A stretch of 64,000 nucleotides of DNA from Nothopassalora personata (Eukaryota; Ascomycota; Dothideomycetes; Mycosphaerellales; Mycosphaerellaceae): positions 186,001-250,000 of the forward strand of contig CM066288.1 in the NCBI GenBank assembly GCA_033816765.1, given 5' to 3'. The notes under the pieces are model-generated. The model worked only from the letters and a program-made list of their open reading frames with translations, did no database searches and was not told where the DNA came from. Positions 44,078 through 54,669 of this stretch are shown here, piece after piece. The position numbers were made by a program, and so were the translations under genes. How positions within the stretch are numbered: position 1 is the stretch's first letter; every line of letters begins with the position of its first letter.

Positions 44078-46004
44078 ATGCCGGCAGCCGTCGTCAAAGG
44101 TACGAGCCATCATGATCCCCGATCTCCCACATGCGGTGTACCGCCAGGCCATTGCCCGCACGGTACCGAACCGCTCGTATTCATTTTGGTGAGATTGTAC
44201 TTATGTGAATGAACGCTGACTGTACCGTCAACTAGGCATTATCCTCTCCATTTCCCTCATCGCCGCACTCGGCGTTGCTGTACTCGAAAACCCGCAGGTT
44301 CAAGGATGGCTGGAAGAGCAGCGACGCAAAGTCGCGGAGCTGTTGCGGTCAATCGGTCAAGAGCTTGATCCAGAAAGCAGAAGAGCTGCCGAGGCATTCG
44401 CCTTCGAAGGTCGGACCATCATCAACGATGAAGGTCTACGGCGTGAGGCTTCCGGCAGCCAGGAGGCAGCAGCCCTAGCGACGGGCAGGAGTCTATCAAA
44501 TCCTAGTACAATACGCCGTATTCCGATCTCAGGGCAAAGAGATCCGACCGAGGCAGAAGAGCGACGACGAAAGGGTAGGGAATATCTTGCCAGGCGCAAC
44601 GAGCAGATGTATGAGCTTCAGCAACGACGGAATGCTGTCAAGGCTGCTGGAACCGAGACTGCACCATGTCCGACTTTCGATGCTCTAGTCGATGCTGAAG
44701 GCAAGTTGAAGACGCCTGCAGGGGAAGAAGAGAGAGGACTACCTTCGCCACCTATGACCCAGCTGCAGCCTGATCCTTTAAGGGAAGAGATGCGAGAGGT
44801 TGATCGTAGCCTTACCGAACCACTTCTCGCTGCCGATTCTAGTTCGGTTGGTGCTAGTGGCTGGAACGCTGGATCAGACTTTGCAAACCCCTTCGGTGAT
44901 GAGTATGCCCTCGAACGGAGCATGACGCCAAAGCCACCGGTCCCTCCAAAGACTGAGCTGGACAGAGTGCCAAGTCCTCCTATCTCAATCCCTGACCGTG
45001 CAGCTACGCCTCAAATCTCTGTGCCTGGGGCTTATGAAGCACTACCGACCGAGGAATCCCAGCAACTCGATCATTCGCAGCTGAGCTATGAAGAGCAACT
45101 GGCCATCGCCCTGTCACTCTCTGAGCAGGAAAGCACGACAAACTCCGCCACTGTCAGGCAAAATGATCCAGACAATGGAGATGATGCACTGTTAGCTGCG
45201 ATAGCAGCCAGCTTGAGAGACATGGATGATCAGCAAGCTGCACATGCCATTGCTCACGCCAATCCTGCAACACCCCAACCCGTCTCTGCGGATGCGCAAC
45301 CATTGGTAGACCTGACGCCGTCAACACCACCAGCTCGGCCTCGTGGAGGCATGTGGGAGGGGATGTGCAACCCGCAGTCGTCGCCTTCTCGTGATCCACT
45401 GGCGCTTCCGCCCCCTGCACCTCGATCCGAGGCTCCATCCGATCTTTACAGCGCTACACCAGAACTGACGAGGGCTAGATTGGCACACTTCGATGCACAG
45501 CAAATTCCAGCTGTTCCACCAACAACGTCGAGCTTACCTTTCGACCCAGTGCGAGACGCTGCAATGTCTTCCCCACAGCCAGTCCGACATATCATGGATG
45601 CTAGTTTCTACTCCGCGGCTGATATCGTGTCACGGCCTGAGAGCGCACAAAGCCATACTCTCGATCGTGAAACACCACATCTCATCGATGTGGATGAAGA
45701 CATCCCTCGCGAGGGTGCAGGAACTCCAACCTCGCGCGCCCATTCGTCTTGGGGCTTCCAAACCGATTCTGATTCTGATACTTTCGCATCGGTATCCGGA
45801 CCAGCTTCTCGAGCACAGTCACCGCCCAGGAGCGAGACTTCTACTATCGAGGTCATCGATGTTGCAGAAGACAGTGATGTCGATATGCTGTCGGAGGAGG
45901 GTGATGGCATTGCCACGCCCGATAGCTGGTCGGAAGTTGGGTCCAGGGATGCAGAGAGTGATACTGAAGACAACACGAGGCAACAGTCCGGTGTGAGCTT
46001 GTAG
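44078..46004 (+). CDS. Membrane-anchored protein with ubiquitin-interacting motifs
   Basis: Exon 1 starts at the ATG at 44078 and encodes a Cys/His/Pro-rich head (HHDPRSPTCGVPPGHCPHG). Exon 2 runs from 44236 to 46004. A 73-base intron 44163-44235 (GTACCG ... CTAG) keeps the frame and gives 617 residues. The better-looking donor GTGAGA at 44189 shifts the frame, and a GTGAAT donor leaves only 31 bases, so the junction is uncertain. Next comes a single membrane helix (IILSISLIAALGVAVL), a charged helix (WLEEQRRKVAELLRSIGQEL), and a long disordered region holding two UIM-like helices: YEEQLAIALSLSEQE near 311 and DDALLAAIAASLRDMD near 343. The end is acidic and Ser-rich. The plan suggests a receptor for ubiquitinated proteins at a membrane; no yeast counterpart is recalled. 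Confidence 0.78.
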
Positions 46005-47567
46005 TCATTTTGAAACTATCTTTCTGTTTGTATGATACTCCTCTTTGCCTAGGAATGATTTTTCGTTGTCCTACCCCGAAGCTGGCGGCTCAGGTCAGTA
46101 TTGTTGTAGGCTTCTCGCTGCCCACTCTGGCATGCATTGCGCGGCATGTGCGGCCAAGCAAGGATAGAGTCTGAGCTTACTGCGTCTTCGACTGTCGATA
46201 TCCGGAAGATGATCCTGCTCATGCCCAAGCGCCAACCAGACGTGTCGCTGGGATCCCCCAATATCGATCTCCAGGCTCGCATGCAAGCTGGCACCAGGGA
46301 GTCAACCTAACAGCCATCATTTTACGGGTCGGTCTTTGTTCCGACTTCACGTCGCGCCTTGTCCTTTGGTCCGGCAGCGCTGCGGTGAGCTCAGTAACAT
46401 CGGTCTTTGGCGACAAGTCATCCCGCAGAGCATCGTGACTCTTCCGAGCTGCATTCCCTTTCCGGCGCATGGTAGCAGTGCAGCCAACAAGACAGCTTCG
46501 CGCTCCCTCACAATCACAAAGCCGATTCTTGCCGCGCGTGCTGCTGACATGCTATGGAGGCCTAGACTGTCTCATACCATCGTCCATCATGCCTCAGCCC
46601 CGTGTTCCAGGAACAAGAAGACATGCATCGGCGGATGACTACTTGCTTAGTGGTCAACCAACAAAGCGGCTGATGATCAGCTGTCCAGCAGGCGGTGGGT
46701 GGAACCCCCGGTTTAGGTAGCCCGATATGTGCTGTGACCTTTTCCAATGTGATCTGCTGCTATGCCGGAAGGAGTATGTAGCTTAGACGTGGTGGCATAT
46801 AGTACTTCTTCCTACGGCGTACCAAGCCGAGAAGCTGGAGCTACGGGGTTACTGACCGGAAGACAGCCAAGGCGAAGGTAGACGTGTCTTGTAGCGTCGT
46901 AGCGCTAGAGATGATAGGTTACTCTTAGTTTGTTGATTGGTCGTATGGGCCGACGCCGAAGTAGGAGCGTCTGTACGGGACTGCAGGGAACTGACTGCCG
47001 TTAGCGGCCTGGCTTGTGCCGAGAAAGGAACACAGGCTCTGCTGGGATATGCCGCTGTCCAATGGTTACCTTGCGGATTACACTATTTACGCCTCCTCAC
47101 TCGAGTCCGGCTTTTCTTCAGCCAAGGCGGTCGACAACATGCTCGTGGTCAAACAGTGATGGGAAAGCATGATCAGCACAACTCGCTGTTCACTGGACGA
47201 ATCGTAGTGCATGGTTGGAATTAGGCGTTCGTTTCTTCTACGCTCTCTCTTATATCGCTGTTGTTACAGTAAATTGCGTCCCAATCCCAGTTCCCAAGTG
47301 AACGCCAGCGTAGCATAATCAGATCAAGCAGACAATCTATTGTGTGCACTGGGGTATCACATTAATCCTCAACGCTAATATGCAGAAAAGTGCCTCGGCA
47401 CGGTCGAAGAAGCGAAGCGCTTGAACGCAGTAATGGCCTTCCAAAGATGGAGAACCTTCAAACAAAAGCCCGGCCTTGAACTCCCGTGCTAAAGTCGTAA
47501 TGGTGTATCGCTGTGATGTTGCGACGTAGTGTTCGTTCCTTGTCAGATCGTGGTCGGCGATCGGTAT
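46005..47567. other. Convergent intergenic region, about 1.6 kb
   Basis: Only short frames of up to about 100 codons without domain or splice support. 3' flanks of the UIM and FYVE genes. Confidence 0.5.
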
Positions 47568-48422
47568 TTAGAATGTGCTCCAGACCATGCCGCCTTCTGA
47601 GCGAGCCATGCTGCCGATGCGGACGTCGTCCCGTTGGTGGCGAAGGTTGGGGATGGGCATGGCGGTGCCGCCGGAGCTGCTGGACTCGGCGATGCTGTTA
47701 GCGCGAGAGTGCCGAAGCTTTCTGAGCACTCTCCAGCCGTCATAACATGGCTTACAGGCCTTGCTGTCGAGGCCTTGGGGATGATAGCGAGCATTCTGGT
47801 CCAGTGGAACGCTATTCTTGATGTGATAGTCGCATACCAGGTTCCCGCAGCGCCGACAGTGGTGTCGTCGGAAGTACCACGTGAAGGATTCGTTGCAGAC
47901 ATAGCATGCCAGCGCAGACTCGTCTGGCTTCCAGTGGGCTGTTGTCGGTGGCCCGGTGACCTCTCCCAGCTCTGCCTCGTTGTATTCCTCGCTTGCCGCC
48001 CGGCTCAAGCCTCGTCGAATGCCTTCCACGTCCTGCTCCGCCTGTGCGCCAAACGGCATGCCGGCGGCGAAATTAATCGCTGCCGGCGAATCAGCCTTTA
48101 CACTATCGAAGCTGCTGTCGTTGCTAGCTGGCGGCGTGTCTGGCGCACGAGGTCGACCTGGGATGTCGGTCGGTCGCGTGGCTGCGTCCTTCGATGGACG
48201 AAGAGCGGCTGGTGTGTAAAGTGGTTGCCGTGGCTGTCGGAGCTGGCGCACGTTCAGCGGAGAGTGGTTGCTCGTCGGCGATACATTGTTCGAGGGCGGG
48301 GTATTGGAGACATAGCCTTTGTGGCCGTACTGATATCTCTCAGGCGGCGATGGACCCGCTGAAGGGGTCAAGCAGTAATTTGAATTGTTCATTGGATTCG
48401 CTAGAGTAGCTGCTGCCATCAT
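47568..48422 (-). CDS. FYVE zinc-finger protein
   Basis: An intronless frame of 284 residues. The first ~160 residues are disordered and Pro/Ser/Asn-rich. A FYVE domain lies at about 164-231: WKPDES (the WxxD motif), C173-x2-C176, the basic PI3P-binding motif RRHHCRRCG (185-193), C197, and CKPC (223-226). The sixth zinc ligand is His200 (CDYH) instead of Cys. The tail after 232 is basic then Ser/Gly-rich. FYVE domains bind phosphatidylinositol 3-phosphate on endosomes and vacuoles. No second domain such as RING or VPS27-type is present, so the role beyond membrane targeting is unknown. Confidence 0.92.
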   Translation of the reverse strand: MMAAATLANPMNNSNYCLTPSAGPSPPERYQYGHKGYVSNTPPSNNVSPTSNHSPLNVRQLRQPRQPLYTPAALRPSKDAATRPTDIPGRPRAPDTPPASNDSSFDSVKADSPAAINFAAGMPFGAQAEQDVEGIRRGLSRAASEEYNEAELGEVTGPPTTAHWKPDESALACYVCNESFTWYFRRHHCRRCGNLVCDYHIKNSVPLDQNARYHPQGLDSKACKPCYDGWRVLRKLRHSRANSIAESSSSGGTAMPIPNLRHQRDDVRIGSMARSEGGMVWSTF

Positions 48423-49901
48423 GGTAGAGTCCTCAGGTGCCAGAATGATCGTCGAGGACGAAGCATTGAACGAACGATCACCTCGAGTCGGGAAGGTGGG
48501 ATCGGTAGATTGTCTTGCCTCAGTCCGCGACGAGAGGTGGACAAAGACTCAACCAGGGCTAAGTCGTTCGACTGCGACTTGATATCGTGGTGGTGAGGAC
48601 CTCCTGTTTCGAAGCGGTCTGGAGATGCCTGCTTGTACCAGAGAATAGCAGCAAGGAACCAGATCGTGTGCCGAATTCTGGCGTCGGCGGGGACTTTCCA
48701 ATTGGGGCAGTCGCGTGTGATAGGGATACGGAGGTCGGTAGTGACTAACAGGCGGCATACACAAGGGAAGCCACTGGCCGGGCATTGTAGTAGTTGATAT
48801 TTGGCTCTGGCCGGGCCCCCTGCTGGGCAAAAGCGACAAGGTCGCATCACGGCCCGCTAAGCTTCACAACGGTCTGGCGAGTGGAACCTACCAGCCTACC
48901 AGCCGTCCTGTGACGGAGGTACAGTACAGTACTAGACGGACAGAGCAGGACATCGCGTGTCTGCGCCACCACGGCACTCGCCACGCTGGAAGCACACGCT
49001 GGACACGCTCGGCCATGCGCAGCTCACTTCACAACTTTTGCTTCGAGGCCGCGCAGTCGAGTGTATGGTCTCGTAGCAGCGCAGCGGGTCTTCGAGGTGA
49101 GGACAAATGAACGCACGAATAGTTGCGACGCGATGCACAACTCTGATCGATCAAGCAGGAATGCCGGTCTGCTGCCAGGCCTGTTGCATTCACCTGCCAG
49201 ACGCAGCGAATCACAAGCCAGCTGCATACGCGCGAGACGTGCGGTGATTGGCTACGAATGTTCTTATCTTTCCTGGGGCGGTAGCGATGCTCCATTCGGG
49301 CTAGGTTGACTCTTATCTGCATATGCGCCGTCGCCGATGTTATCCGCGATCATGGGCCAGCAACCAGCGTTTCCCGGAAGTCACAACCGCATCGACGTCG
49401 CGAGCTGTCGCAGACGATAGATAAGGAAGCGATGCTGCCACCCGCGACATCCTGCATCATGGAAATCATGTCTCTCACTGGGTTGCGAAGGGTGCAAGCG
49501 TGTTGCGAGGCCCAACGGCACAGACTCGCAGCAGAACTGGAGAGAGCTCGAGCAGAGAAGAGAGTTCCATCTCATGTCGGCGTTTTAGACCCTGCCTCGG
49601 CGGCTGTCTGTCACAAACGAACCTCGTAAGTTCCGCTCTGTGGAACGACGACGATATTATGATTGTGATACGAGAGCGCGAAGTGTTCCCTACTCGCCGT
49701 CTACAACAGGCGCCGCCTGTCGCACGCGTTGTTGCACTGCTACCGATATTGGTGGCCTGTATCTTGTCAGACTTCCCGCCTGTGACAGTACCCGCAGCGT
49801 CACCGTAGCGACTTCTTGGACCTCACCTCACTGTTGCAGGCGGCCACCCGGCCCGACGTGTTGCGCAAACCCTCAACAGGTACCGATCGTTGATCATCAT
49901 C
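48423..49901. other. Divergent intergenic region, about 1.5 kb
   Basis: Between the FYVE gene (minus) and the alcohol oxidase gene (plus). Overlapping short frames on both strands with no domain. Nothing else recognised. Confidence 0.5.
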
Positions 49902-52312
49902 ATGTCCGCTCTGCCAGTCGAGGTCACGGCAGCACCGCTACCACCGCTACCCAGCAAGGATCCTCTATCAGCGGAGCAATGGGGGATTTTATCCGCCATA
50001 GCTGATGCTGTCACGCCGTCCTTCACCCCTTCGAAGGGCAACAGATTGTTGCAGCACCCTCTGCGGCGAGAGGTCTTCGACGGCGCCGCCACGCGTATTC
50101 AGAATCTGGCCTGCTTGGACACTAGCAATGCCGACCTGGCCAGGGCATATCTCGGCGAGAGCTCAACAACACAGCCGGAGTTCAGGGAGCGCTTCACTAG
50201 GCTGATTACCTTTTTCATGAGCGAGACCTCCAGGAACGGCCTTTTGTTCATCTTGAATGCACTCAAGTAAGTCATTTCCACTTTTGTCCTATACATGAAC
50301 TGCCGCGCGCCACCTCTGCTTCCGAACCAGTCCCGATTTTAGCCCAACCGACATGAGGCGGGTCAACGCCAGCTGACGGATCTATCAGTACACGAGCTGG
50401 TGCGCTACTACTCACTGGCCACGCAACAGCTTTTGACTGCCTACCGATTCAAGACCGAGAGCAGGTACTCCTCAGATGGGCGACCGCGAGACTACCGTTT
50501 CTCAGGCAACTCCATCGGTCTCTCGTAACGTTGGTGCGCCTGTTGTGGATTCGAAGCTTGCCGACTATCGGGCAGCTTCTAGCATATCCGAGGATACCGA
50601 TCAATGCTGGCCCGGCTTCAGCCGGGTATCCATTCCGCTTCGTTCAGATACCACCAGCGGAGACGAACAATGCTGAGCCAGAGGTTATCGAGACAGATGT
50701 CGTGATAGTAGGAAGTGGCTGCGGCGGTGCCGTCGTGGCGAAGACTCTTGCTGAGGCCGGCCTCAAAGTGCTGGTCGTAGAGAAGTCGTACTACTGGTCA
50801 CCGGAGCACTTTCCCATGAGCGATAACGAAGCTCAACATCTATATGGCAATGGAGGTATGATCGTTTCCGACGATGCCAGTATCACTGTTGTAGCAGGCT
50901 CAACATGGGGTGGCGGTGGCACCATCAACTGGAGTGCAAGTCTACAGCCACAAGGTATCGTGAGACGAGAGTGGGCGTACAAGTTCGGCTTGACCCAATT
51001 CAATGGCTCCGAATTCCAGGCTGATCTCGACTATGTTTGTGATCGCATGGGTGTCAGCACAGCTGCAATCAAGCACAACAAGTCCAATGTGGCACTTCTT
51101 GAAGGCGCAAGAAAGCTAGGCTGGAGTGCCAAGCCGGTCCCGCAGAACACTGGAGGTGAAGAGCACAGCGACGGCTTTTGCACGCGAGGATGTCGAGACT
51201 GTGGGAAGAAGGGTCCCACCGTGACCTGGTTGCCAGATGCTGCCAAAGCTGGTGCGAGCTTTATGGAAGGCTTTGATGTAAAGGACGTCCTTTTCGATGA
51301 TACTGAGTCAGGAGGCGATCGCCACGCAATCGGTGTGAGAGGTACCTGGACATCTCGTGACATGTCTGGCGGTGTAGCTGGTCTTGAGCGCACGACTCGC
51401 GAGGTCATCGTCAAAGCTCGCAAGACAATCATCTCTGGCGGCTCGCTGTACACTCCACTACTGCTGCAAAGGTCTGGCCTCAAGAACAAGCATATCGGAC
51501 GACACCTCCATCTCCATCCAGTGTCGATGGTCGCGGCAGTCTGGGATGAAGATGTTAGACCATGGGAAGGCCCAATTCTAACATCTGTTGTGAATGAATT
51601 CGAGAATCTCGATGGTGACGGATATGGCGCCAAGCTCGAATGCACGACCATGATCCCAGGCTCGTTCCTGGCCATGTTCCCATGGAGGGGCGGTCTGGCC
51701 TGGAAGGAGTTTGCCGTAAAAATGCGCAGAATGTCAGGTTACATCTCCCTCGCGCGCGACCGCTACGGTGGACGAGTCTATTCCAATGCGGAGGGACGCT
51801 GTATGGTCCAATACTCACCCAATGCCTACGACAAGAACCACATACTCGAAGGGATCGCCAGAACGGCAGAAATTGCTTATGTCGAAGGCGCACGCGAGAT
51901 CCATGCTGCAATCCCAGGCATCGAGCCATTCGTGCGTCCAGACTCCGACACTGCCAGCAAAGTTTCTGTGCACGCGAACCAGGCGCCATCGCTCACCGAT
52001 GCTGAGTTCAAAGACTGGCTGGACAGGCTTCGAAAGAATGGCTTCCCTGCTCCAGGTTCTGCTTTCTTCTCGGCCCACCAGATGGGATCGTGTCGAATGG
52101 GTACGAGTCCAAAGAATAGTGCTGTGGACCACCGTGGACGAGTCTGGGGCACTAAAGGTCTGTATGTCGCTGATACCAGTGTCTTCCCGAGTGCCAGTGG
52201 TGTGAACCCGATGATCACCTGCATGGGTATTGCGAGAGGTATCGCTAGGGGTATTGTGGATGAGGAGAAGGGATCTGCCGGGAGCACTGGCAAGTTGAGT
52301 CCGAAGCTGTAA
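49902..52312 (+). CDS. Long-chain fatty alcohol oxidase (GMC oxidoreductase)
   Basis: Two exons: 49902-50266 and 50389-52312, with a 122-base GT-AG intron; the phase is kept and the protein has 762 residues, the usual size of fungal and plant long-chain alcohol oxidases. The ATG at 49902 gives MSALPVEVTAAPLPPL. The N-terminal ~220 residues are the family-specific helical extension. The FAD motif VIVGSGCGGAVVAKTLAEAG follows near 227. Further GMC blocks: GSTWGGGGTINWSASL, FCTRGCRDCGKKG, SGGSLYTPLLLQRSGL, HLHLHPVS, HQMGSCRMG and VADTSVFPSASGVNPM. It oxidises fatty alcohols to aldehydes with O2, producing H2O2, probably in microsomal or peroxisomal membranes during alkane/fatty-alcohol use. No clear PTS1 (ends SPKL). 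Confidence 0.94.
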
Positions 52313-52625
52313 GATGGCGGGTGGTCGAGAGCATCGAGTACCATGTAAATGGTTACTTCAGAAGTGCGCGACAGTTAGCAAAAGAAACAGGTAAATGTTA
52401 ACGTAAAAAGGTACGGTCGTTGCCGTATTTTGATCAATAAGATCTCTATGTTGCCCAGTGGCTGCCTAGTGTATCGTCATGTAGATTTTCCTGACCGTTC
52501 TCTGCTCTTGCCAAGTTGTTGATTTGGCTGGGTCATGCTGTGTGTTTCTCCTCCGAGTCGCGTGGGTGCCTCGGAATCAGTGGCATACCCTGGCCTGACC
52601 GAATTCTTTTGCAGTGCATGGCCAA
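52313..52625. other. Convergent intergenic region, about 0.3 kb
   Basis: 3' flanks of the alcohol oxidase and phosphatase genes. Nothing recognised. Confidence 0.5.
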
Positions 52626-54131
52626 TCATGCTCGTGGCGAGACGCCAGGTGGTGGACTGATCACATCTGGGAATGCAGATGTGCCAAGGTTGCTTCTACA
52701 TTCGGTCTTCCAGTCCTTCGGTGTGATCATATCAGCAGCTTCCTTGAACGCGGCCAGAGTGCAGAAGCTCTCGTCACCTTCGAGATGCCTGCCTGCCGGC
52801 TTGCAGAATGGAAGTACGACAGGCTTGTCGTTGTATCGCAGTCGGACGTAGTGCTGATCGAGCTTTTGTTTGCTGGGCTCCGCCAGTGATGCCAGAGATT
52901 CACGAGCGCCTGCATTCGACGACTTTGGTGAACCGAACAGCGAGTACCACCAGCTCTTCTCCTTGCTTGGCCAGGTTGCGGTCGTGCCCTCAGTTGCTTG
53001 TTCGGACTTGAAAAGCTCAAACGCAATGTTGGAAGTGAAATTCGGCCACTTGTCTCTATCGATCTCGAAGCCTCCAAGCGCAGCGAGTGTCGATGCGATG
53101 GTCGTGTCGTGGCAGCCGTATAGAGTCATCTTGAAGGGCTCACGCTCTCCTTCCTTTGGCACGCCGTTGACGTGCTCGACCATTCGCTGCGTGAGGTCAC
53201 CTACAAGACTGCCAATGCCTAGCTTGCGGTATTCATTGGACTCCTGATAGCCGACGAACCACTCTTCCACGCAAATTCTATCGATGTGGGCACGGACTTG
53301 CTCTTCGTAGAACTCAGATGGTAATTTGGTGGCGGGAATGTGCGCAAGTGTGGCATTCACGGTGTCCATCACACCAGACAATCTGGGATGCGAGTCGACC
53401 TTGATGACTGGCGACTCCTTGGGCATCCACTTTCCGATTCTCCTGTTGATGTGCTGCATTTCGGGAGAGTCGTTCCATAGCTTAGCTGTGCGGTCCGCGA
53501 ACGCGTGCGAAAGCTCGGCGAAGCGCTTACAAGCACCCTCATTAGGGAACAATGTCTCGTCCTGCATGGATCGCTGCACGATCGCTGGTGGCGCAAGGCC
53601 TGGCGCTCGTGATGACGCAGGGTACAAACCGCTATATGCTTGTTGTACACTTTCAAGAGCTCTTTGAATTGGCGTTGCCCTTAGGCTTACTGATCCGCGT
53701 GTGGCATCGTCAAGGTTCGCAGGCAGAAAGCCAAGCTGATCCACGTACAGATGCCGTATGCGCTGACCAAGTGCAAGTGTTGTCTCCCGCCCTCTGTCCG
53801 TAAGCTCACCTGGCTGACACACTGCATCGATCTCGCCCTTTGGACCTGCCGCGAGCTTAGGCACGTCACCTTCGCCGAAGGTCTCTAATCTCCTTCGCCA
53901 ATGTAAAGTGTCCCATGATCCATCTGCTGCGCGTATAGCAGACTTCAGCTCGTTGGCTGCTTTACAGTATGGCCATGTGCCGTGGAGGCCAGCATTCTTA
54001 AAGCGTGCAGATACTGGTGTCCGCTCGCCGTGACGAAGCAAGATCTGGACTTGCTGCAGTTGAAGATTTTTTGGATATAGCTGCCTGAGTTCTTCCTCGC
54101 TGTACGGAGGGCGCGGTTGGAGGGTGGTCAT
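52626..54131 (-). CDS. Histidine acid phosphatase
   Basis: An intronless frame of 501 residues. The catalytic N-terminal motif is R33-H-G-E-R-T-P39, whose His forms the phosphohistidine. The proton-donor HD motif occurs in LYGCHDTTIAS near 338. ELTDRGRETTLALGQRIR and SLRATPIQRALESVQ are the usual branch-2 histidine phosphatase blocks. There is no signal peptide (MTTLQPRPPYSEEELRQLYP), so it looks intracellular, unlike secreted fungal phytases. It more resembles the ACP6/lysophosphatidic-acid-phosphatase side of the family. An insertion rich in Ser/Ala/Lys lies after 380. The substrate is not shown by sequence. Confidence 0.92.
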   Translation of the reverse strand: MTTLQPRPPYSEEELRQLYPKNLQLQQVQILLRHGERTPVSARFKNAGLHGTWPYCKAANELKSAIRAADGSWDTLHWRRRLETFGEGDVPKLAAGPKGEIDAVCQPGELTDRGRETTLALGQRIRHLYVDQLGFLPANLDDATRGSVSLRATPIQRALESVQQAYSGLYPASSRAPGLAPPAIVQRSMQDETLFPNEGACKRFAELSHAFADRTAKLWNDSPEMQHINRRIGKWMPKESPVIKVDSHPRLSGVMDTVNATLAHIPATKLPSEFYEEQVRAHIDRICVEEWFVGYQESNEYRKLGIGSLVGDLTQRMVEHVNGVPKEGEREPFKMTLYGCHDTTIASTLAALGGFEIDRDKWPNFTSNIAFELFKSEQATEGTTATWPSKEKSWWYSLFGSPKSSNAGARESLASLAEPSKQKLDQHYVRLRYNDKPVVLPFCKPAGRHLEGDESFCTLAAFKEAADMITPKDWKTECRSNLGTSAFPDVISPPPGVSPRA

Positions 54132-54669
54132 GGTGAGGGGATGGTGGCTCTGAGCTGCAAGGGCTACTGCGATTTGCTTATCATGTTAGGTGCTTTGGGA
54201 GGATAAGATGCGGAAGCAAAGAATGGTTTTGTTGATCACAGGAACTGGAGCCGTGACCCTGCTGGTTGAACTCACCTCACATGATCCTCGTACAATCCGA
54301 GCATAGATTATACATCCCCTGTTCCTACGGTTTACCTCTTTAGTTAAAACCGGTGGTGTTGTTCCCTGTATATTTTTATAACTATCTTCTATATTCACGT
54401 CTATATGCGTCGAGAACGTAGCATAACTCATGTTAAGACGGGAGCGACGTAGGCACTTTACAAACAAGGGAGGCTACACGTGGTAGTACACGCTTAGAAG
54501 TGAATATGTCCATCGTAAATCGAAGTAGACAGCTAGTGGCTCAGATTGAGTTTCCACGTGGGCATGGATTTACCCGCAAGGAAGGTGCGGCGGGATGACC
54601 ACCTCCGGGGCAGAGAGCTGCATGACCAAGATGTGGTAGTGTAGGCCCAGCAAACAGCTCATTGATCAA
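54132..54669. other. Divergent intergenic region with an AT-rich, LTR-like segment
   Basis: Between the phosphatase (minus) and PPR (plus) genes. Positions about 54230-54475 are more AT-rich than the surroundings and begin with TGTTGA. This could be a decayed solo LTR, but no matching target-site duplication was found. Confidence 0.35.
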
